A program made the position numbers and the translations under genes. 64,000 bases of DNA from Favolaschia claudopus (lineage: Eukaryota > Basidiomycota > Agaricomycetes > Agaricales > Mycenaceae): NCBI GenBank assembly GCA_037176885.1, contig JAWWNJ010000161.1, forward strand, positions 1 to 64,000, written 5' to 3'. Under the pieces are notes generated by a model. It was not told where the DNA came from. It did not search any database and saw only the letters and a program-made list of their open reading frames with translations. Below, piece after piece: positions 57,175 through 64,000 of this stretch. Position 1 is the stretch's first letter. Each line of letters opens with the position of its first letter.

Positions 57175-57185
57175 GGTTCGATTCC
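57175..57185 (+). promoter_or_regulatory. Isolated RNA polymerase III B-box-like sequence
   Basis: GGTTCGATTCC fits the tRNA/SINE B-box consensus. A convincing A box and cloverleaf are not found upstream, so this is at best a relic of a tRNA-derived SINE. Confidence 0.25.
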
Positions 57186-58313
57186 TGTCGTTCGCATTGA
57201 TGTCCTGTCCCTTCTTTTGTACCTGCTAGTTTCTGGCATTGTTTGTGTGTCCTTTCATCGAATCTGTCCCAGCTTCCACTTTTGCTAGCTACCTGGTGGA
57301 TGTACACATTTAACTCTTTATGAAATAAACCTATTTTTGAACCTATGTCACTGAATTCGGCTTGATATAAGTAAAGTCTTCTGCTCGATACAGAGCTAAC
57401 ATAGACAATTACGGGATTGGCAGAAAGGTAGTGCGTGAACATTCATACCTGGATGTTGAGGGTTCGACATCCCACCCCCTTATAGGCTTACTATACGAAC
57501 TGTTTTTATTTCGAACACATTTCTTTGCTTCACGTCCAAGCGTCTCATAATTGAACTCTGAAAACGAAAGTGCTGGATCCGCGCAGCAGCCCAGCCCGCG
57601 CTCTGTAATTGGTTGGAATACATGGTTTTGACCAGACTGACAGATTCTCACTCTAACTGTATGACATTTTCGTAGTACCTACTGTATCACGAATCCGATT
57701 TTTCTGAATGGCAACAAATGATATGTATTACATGGGCAGTGAGTTGAACAGGATCGGAAAAGATATGCTCAAGAAGCCCAGTAGCAAATAACATGCTCGC
57801 TCACATCACATTGTCTCCGTTAAGCATAATATGATATTGCATACACATGTCTATATAGTTGGCACAAACTGTACCGTATTGCCCCAGAGTATGTGCAATC
57901 GCAAACCGTAATATATATGGTTGCAAACATATATGAACGGTGAAGATCACTACACAGGCTGCTATCAATAAACAACCGATTGAATGCACAATCAAACTGA
58001 GCACATCCACCTATCATCCACGCAAGACAATAAATCTCACCTTCTGATCTCATGAGAGTCTACATGTATTCCAGATGTATTACCTGGCAATACGTACATT
58101 TTACGTAGCAGGTAGTGGGTGAACGATCAAAATTGTAAGTGATAATATTCACTTGCTATCTACACAGAAAAAACATGTAAAATCGCAGCTCCACTAATCA
58201 CCCGCACCCATGGAAAACGGTGCAGAAACGGGAAAGAAACTGCCATTTATAGCTGCAAAAAGGGCACGAGAAAATGCAGGCCCAGGGGCTGCTGAAGTAC
58301 CCAAAATCAATCA
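57186..58313. other. AT-rich interval without a gene
   Basis: Several short open frames on the minus strand have no recognisable domains. Nothing else seen. Confidence 0.4.
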
Positions 58314-58400
58314 TATGGGCAGTCCCATGACCCAAAGTCAGTGAGCTATGGGCTGACCCAAACACCGCATACCGTGGGTGAGACCATGGGTTTTGGGCCC
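58314..58400. repeat. Second small cluster of TGGG...CCCA motifs
   Basis: TGGGCAGTCCCATG, TGGGCTGACCCA and related GGGTGAGACCATGGG motifs lie within 90 bases, the same type as the 56.7-57.0 kb array. They are followed by a longer inverted pair (AGGGGTATCATTCCAAGGGG with TGTCATCCCTATG). Confidence 0.6.
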
Positions 58401-58517
58401 TGTTAGGGGTATCATTCCAAGGGGATTGTCATCCCTATGTGGGGTTCATTTGGGTTTGCCTGGGGTGCCAAGTTTCGCAAACTAGGAATACATACTCACT
58501 TGCTTCACATTCTGCCG

Positions 58518-61500
58518 CTAATGATGGTCTTCCTTCTCTTCAAACGCCGGGTCTCTAGGGTCAATTCCGCGCAGAATCTGCCCCATGTGCGTAAGGGTGA
58601 ATCCTTGGCCCTTTCGTCTTGCCCCCACCAAATCTCTGAAAAAGGGGAGCGGCGAAGAACCAAACGAGCACGCTGATAGTCCGAGTGTCGCTCGAGCCTT
58701 ATTGTCTCGAACGAAGCCCGTAGAGTCGACCTTTCCTTGCAGTTCCTCGTCGTCGCTCACCGGCTGAAGGTGAAGACCAAGAATACCACACAACTCATTC
58801 ATCGAGCGACGATCGGCACAGAATAACTGACCAGCGAATAAGTTCAGTTCATGGAGCAGTTGCGGATTGACCGGAACACTACGCTCGACGGGAACAGTAA
58901 ATGAATTCAGCTTGTCCATCGGCCAGAATGTGTTCCGGGAAGTTCGCGGAGAGTACAGGTGGAGGTATACGACCTGCGAGCTACGAATCTCTGGGAGCCA
59001 CTTGTTTGCTTCGGAAGGGCTGACGAGGATAAGTACGTTGGGAGATTTTGACGTCGACATAAGCCATTGAACTGGGCGAAGGTAATTGTCAGTCGACGTC
59101 TTCCATTCCAGCGCGATAGTGTCACAAAAATCTCGGGTAGCACGCAATCCATTGCCGCCACGGAACGTTTCTCCTTGCGGCAGGAGGCGGATCCAGGAGG
59201 TGTGCCGCAGACAATCAGCGAGGGAAACGAGCTTGCTGGACTGGCCAATGGTTCCTGTTTGGACGAAATACTCCAGGTCTCGATCAAGGTGCTGACAAGG
59301 TTTGGCGTCAGGAATGCGCTCAACTTCTCGTTCATCCTCTTTCTCGTGAGCTAGTTCTCGCTCCTGTTCTTCGGACAATGCACTGGTGGATGGAGTGATA
59401 CCAAGCTCCTCGCATTTCTCCCGAATCTGGCGTTGTAACTCGCTCGATGGCTTCACCCCGCTGTCTTTCGTCTCTGTCACTCCATACAATTCTTCAAGGG
59501 TACGGGATTCTCGCTCGCGCAGGACATCAACAGCACTTGAGTATGATCGGAGTGACTGGTCATATTCCCGCATGGCTGTGTAGCGCTGATCGAAATTTGT
59601 GCCTTGGTTTGCCCAGAGTGAGCCATTCTCCTCGATTTGCTCGCATGTCTCTTTCATGGTCCACAGCAAGACATGTTCGGAATTGATCCCGTCGGGCTGA
59701 ACTCCAGTCGCTGTTGTAATCTTGTCACAAATTTCTTGTGGTGCAAAGAACAGCAGAGAGTGATCTTTGCCGAGTCGCCTCATGCGCATGCAGCCTATTG
59801 ATTAATGTGAGTCCTGAGTTTTCAACTTCATCAGTGGGTGGTCTTACCTTGCACCAGTTTGTCTTTTGTTAGTCTCGGACCAAGTGTGACCACTGCACGA
59901 GTTGCTCCTGGAAGTTTGAAATCTGTCCCACGTGTGTGAGCCTCATCAAGGTACAACAATGTTTTTCCAAGCTGGTTTTTGTATAGTGAGCTGGCAAATG
60001 GCTGGTTCCGACCATCTCGTGAAAGGACTCGAATCTCATCTGTGGTTGAATTGAAGTAGATGGCAGCCTCGATATTGGGATTGACATCAAGTTTGAGCCA
60101 CTGTTCTGCTACCTCGCGATTTTGAAGCTCCAAAACCTGTGCTCCAACATCTAGCAGTACTTGCACAGGTGGATCCTGTCCAATTACAAGACGCAATAGA
60201 CCCATGGCATCCTCAGATTCAGTACAGATCACCTCACGGTTTTCAGGTCTCAATATGTGTCTGAGAACCAATGCATTAGTGTGATGCTGAGATTCCTGGT
60301 CACATTGCTTGATGGATAGCGGCAAGAGATATTTGTTGTCATTTGTTCCACTGAAACCAGTGGTGAGTCGAGGTCTTGTTTGAGCCAAGTCCCAGGCATT
60401 GGTAGTGAGCTTGTGAGGGAACTCACGTGCTTCCTTTGGAAAGACACATTCTGCAAGATAGAAGTCGATGACTGCCTTGTTATGACGGAGGTAGGGGAAG
60501 ATGTTGTGCGTCTTTTGTTCAAAGTCATCCAGATTGAGTCCACGCAAGTTGGCAAGGGAAGGAGGAAGGTCAATGATACAATGAATCCAATACTCATACT
60601 GTGTCTCGGGATTGTCAGATCCAAGAAGCAACCTGAAACTTGTGTCAAGCTGTTCGTCTGTCAAACCTCCATAGTAATACGAGAGACAGGTGAGAACAAT
60701 GATCATATCTGGGTGCCCAAACTCAGCTCGCAGAGCGGGACTGTCTTTTGCTCGATAAGGCACTGCCAGCATAGTACGGCTGGGGTCCAGACCATAATCA
60801 ACCCGCCATCTTTTTTGGTGGAGACTAAGGTTGAGTATTCCATGTGCAAAGAGACCACGCAAGAGGAGAAGCTGAGCAAAGTGCTCCCCAGATTTATCCT
60901 GCAAGATTTGGGCATTCACTGTGCTAATGTTGATCTTTTGCAAAAACTCCAAAACAATTTCTTTTTCTTTGGTGGAATAATTCCGGAAAGATATCCATTC
61001 TTGCAGTCTGTCTTCAAATACAATTTCCTGGATGAGAGAACCTAGCAAGTTATTTGTCCCAATCAGGGTAATGATTCTTATGATTGGAAATTGGCATGGC
61101 TGTGTAGTTGCTCCTATTTCAAGTCCTTCAGGGCGATGCTTTGCAACTGTTTCAAGTAATGTGAAGACAGCTTGTGTGATCTGCCACCGCCAAGGACGGC
61201 CATCTGGTGCAGTAGAGGTGCCAATGGTATAAATGAGCTGGTATCGAACATTGAGAATCTCATCACTCTCATCCAATATATCCCGAGCAGTGCTGTTCAG
61301 CCAATTCTGCGCCTCCCTCAATCTGTATGTTTCTTGCTTTGATTCAGATTTTGAGAAGGCATGGAGTCCCATGAGCTGAAAGGAAAGAATATGCTCAGGC
61401 TGGCACAATAGGATCCCTCCTGTTTGTGCACACTGTTTGAACAGAGAGAAAATTTGCTGAATCTTGGCTGCATCCAAGTCAATGTCTCTGTTGAATGGAA

Positions 61501-64000
61501 AGTAAAAAAGACGTCTGTTGACCAAGTTGGTGATCCGCTGCTTGAGTAGCTGAAACATCTGTGCTGCCAAAGGTTTCAAGACAATAACTCGTACTAGCTG
61601 CTGACCATCAGCCAAAGCAGATGAGATGATGGGTACAATGACCTAGGAGTCCAAATTATTATTTTGTATATAAAGTATGGCTGCAAGGCTTACACTTGAT
61701 TTTCCTTCACCCATGTTAAGTTGCATGAGTGCATTTTGACCGCTTGCTGGAGCAATCATTTGTTGCGCAATCACTGCTTGCACTGGCCGTATGTGTAGAT
61801 CCGCATCTAACTGAACAAGAAGCCAGTCTGGGTATACATTTGCATCCCACTCCTGGCCACCAACTGCTTCAACTTCTTTGAGACTTTCCTCTGCTAGACC
61901 AAGACCTCGTTGTACTGTAATGCGCTGATGCTGCTGCCGGATAGCAAGGTCCTCTGCATAACGACATAATGCAAGCTTCCAACTGTCAGAAAGCATGTTC
62001 CTTTGGTCCAGAGATAACTTGCGGAGTAAAGATTGTGGACCAAATGAAGGCCACTGTCCTGTGAGACCCAACCATTGTTCAGAGACTGTTTGGGCACAAA
62101 GAACCAAAGGAATGCTATGAAACTTGTAATTCAGCTCGAGCACTTGAGAAGGGATAGTATTTGATGCTTGAGAAACTCCACCCTCAAGAGCAGCAATACA
62201 GCTAAATAAGCCATCAATATATTGAATTTTGGGTCCTCTAATTGACATTGACTTGAGATCAGAGATGATCTGCCGAAGAGGAATGTCAACAAGAGGAGAT
62301 CTGTGTAATTTGCAAGTTAGTATAATCATCACAAGAGACAGCATTGAAAATATCGTACGGTGCTGTCTGCAAAGGAACTTGTATTCCAGAATGAAGATTG
62401 AATTGCTGATGAGGGATGTATGGACGAGGGGCTACTCTGCATGTCATTGATTTAGAAAACAAAGAATAGTACAGTACTTATATATTACCTTTTGGAAAGC
62501 AAAGACCCTAAAGTTATAGGACTATACTTGGGTGGCGGAACAGCTGGGGTAAATCCAAATGGAGAAAGTTTGTTGATCAATCCAGTTGTTGAGAGACCAT
62601 TTCCACATGTAGTTTGAAGATGATGTTGAAGTCCTAATATGTACTCAAACAGTCCACGGTTGCGCAGTTTTGCTGTGAGCAATTTTTCAATTGATTTACG
62701 TAGCTCTGAAAGCTTGATAATTGGATGGGTTCTTGATAGACTGTCTGGTAGTATGTTTCGAATACGACTGGAGGAAATTGTTGGTAAAATAGCTCCATGT
62801 GCCGGCCAATGGTCAAAGATGATGTTTGATACACTGTTGCATTGCTGCTCCTGTTGTGTGCTGAAAGTCTTTGCCTTTCTTTTTTTCCAGGCTTTAGCTG
62901 TTTCATGATATTGTCGTTCTATTCCACAGAGGCCCGGACTGATTGGATAACAATTTTGCTTGACAACCTTCAATACCTCATTCAAGGTCATTTCATGTCC
63001 TATGCTGAGATCGAACATATCCTGAGGGATTTGCCTGATCAAAGCAGCACTGCTTTCAGGATTTGTTGCCAAGGCCAGAAGAGAAAGAATAAGATCAAGT
63101 CCAAAGTCATCACGGTAGGACAAGACAGAGAGGGTTATCAACAGCTTGTGCTCTGTAAGAGTGTGACAGAGATGAAGAAGTTGAAAGTAGATTTTACTTG
63201 GAGTTCCCTCAAGAGGCAGATGATTGCTGTCAAATATAGAACTAGATGCCTTTGTTGAAAAGGTCCTCCAACATTTCAAATGACTCCATAGCTGAAAACC
63301 CGTGCTGAACTTCACGTGCTTTGGCCACAGACGGACCAGAGTTGCTACTTGAGCTACAATATGCTCCTCTGTAACAGATTCTGGGTCTTTCAAGCAGCGG
63401 ATAGGTGACATGACAACATCAAATCCATCAAGTTGTGCTAAATATATTGTCAGTACAAGTTACTTGAACAGTGATACAAAAAAAATATCAAACCATTGTA
63501 GAAATAGCGAGAGATACGGTAATTTGCTCGCTCCCAAAGGTTTAGATCACCTTTGTATATAGTAGATGCAACTGGTTGCTGGCTTTGGAATGTTTGAAAT
63601 AATGCTTGCTGTTCAGCATAATCAAGGATTGCTTTCACCAAAGGGATAAATTGACCGCATTGAATTAAAACTGGAAGATTGCTCTGCCATTCAACTGTCT
63701 CCATAGTTGTAAGATGATGGGGGTAGTATTTGCGAACTGGGACCAAATCAACGATTTGCTGAAGAGTATTGCGATAATGGGGTTTGAACTCCATGAAAGC
63801 AAAAGCCTGTGCAGACTTTAACATCTCCTGTGCCTGACAGATCCCAGTGCAATGTAGCAGTGGGTCAGCAAAGTGTGAGGTTGTTACAGTATGGAGATAC
63901 GCTAACTGGTACCAGCTTTCAGATGACCCATCTGTGCAGACAATACGTCCAATCAAGTCATCCACTTCATAGCTGAAAAAGTTGATATGACCATCAGGTT
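58518..64000 (-). CDS. DUF3638/DUF3645 giant protein (5' partial, C-terminal part in window)
   Basis: Five or more exons read leftward from the right edge and all splice in phase: 64000-63495 (FFSYEVDDLIGRIVCTDGS, WYQLAYLHTVTTSHFADP), 63436-62485, a short exon near 62375-62440, 62290-61690, 61640-59855 and 59793-58518. Key motifs are MQLNMGEGKSS (P-loop-like, split by an intron near 61690), ALADGQQLVRVIVLKPLAAQ, LLCQPEHILSF, YLDEAHTRGTDFKLP and RMRRLGKDHSLLFFAP. These match the DUF3638 and DUF3645 regions of the very long fungal proteins. The P-loop and DEAH-like box suggest an ATPase-like core; the cellular role is not established. The stop is at 58518-58520. No frame break seen. Confidence 0.85.

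Noticed and set aside
57140..57200. Possible tRNA gene around a B-box-like motif
   Set aside because: No acceptor-stem pairing, anticodon arm or convincing A box could be drawn.
1..64000. CRISPR arrays, bacterial-type operons or ribosome binding sites
   Set aside because: The intron-rich eukaryotic gene structure and repeat types exclude a prokaryotic reading, and no regularly spaced repeat-spacer array exists.

Overview
The window is eukaryotic and almost certainly from a mushroom-forming fungus (Basidiomycota, Agaricomycetes). Coding regions are split by many short introns of about 45 to 70 bases with GT-AG ends. The recognisable host genes (a CYP63-like P450, F-box/LRR-type genes, a KOW/Spt5-like protein, a DUF3638/DUF3645 giant protein, a T5orf172/GIY-YIG-like protein) are families typical of that class. 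The repeat load and the small lineage-expanded families would suit a large TE-rich genome such as those of Mycenaceae, but the genus cannot be fixed from the sequence. No rRNA, convincing tRNA or CRISPR array was seen.

Layout. 1-6.6 kb: a frame-broken Helitron Rep/PIF1-helicase gene on the minus strand, running off the left edge. 7.9-8.5 kb: a decayed copy of an expanded small-protein family. 8.8-11.8 kb: an F-box gene on the minus strand whose last exon is split by a 1.9-kb non-autonomous element with ~200-bp terminal inverted repeats and a 6-bp target duplication. 11.8-14.9 kb: GC-rich, no supportable gene. 14.9-18.4 kb: two tandem paralogues of a single-pass membrane protein, the second decayed. 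19.7-22.5 kb: a multi-exon cytochrome P450. 23.5-24.4 kb: an F-box/LRR-like gene. 24.7-27.1 kb: the 5' half of a Ty1/Copia element, cut off inside its integrase.

27.1-47.5 kb: the dominant feature, a 20.45-kb Ty3/Gypsy element in minus orientation with 1.81-kb LTRs (TG...CA), a PBS and a polypurine tract. Between integrase and 3' LTR it carries a ~9.4-kb block of five intron-containing genes, all antisense to gag-pol. Four of them (A-D) share a six-cysteine module with the spacing of GAL4-type Zn(II)2Cys6 clusters, and B and C have matching exon lengths and phases. Because the genes are antisense, their introns cannot be spliced out of the retrotransposition RNA, which would explain how intron-bearing cargo persists in a retroelement.

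47.5-64 kb: a 402-bp TA-flanked MITE, an apparently intact KOW-domain nuclear protein gene, an unrecognised three-exon gene, a stretch of diverged ~300-bp repeats, a T5orf172-type gene, an unusual array of self-complementary TGGG...CCCA motifs, and the C-terminal half or so of a DUF3638/DUF3645 gene running off the right edge.

Single-base frame breaks recur. Several in the Gypsy element lie in short homopolymers and the two LTRs also differ at homopolymers, so some breaks may be assembly indels rather than decay. Exon borders are read by eye. Gene starts not set by an ATG in clear context are marked uncertain.
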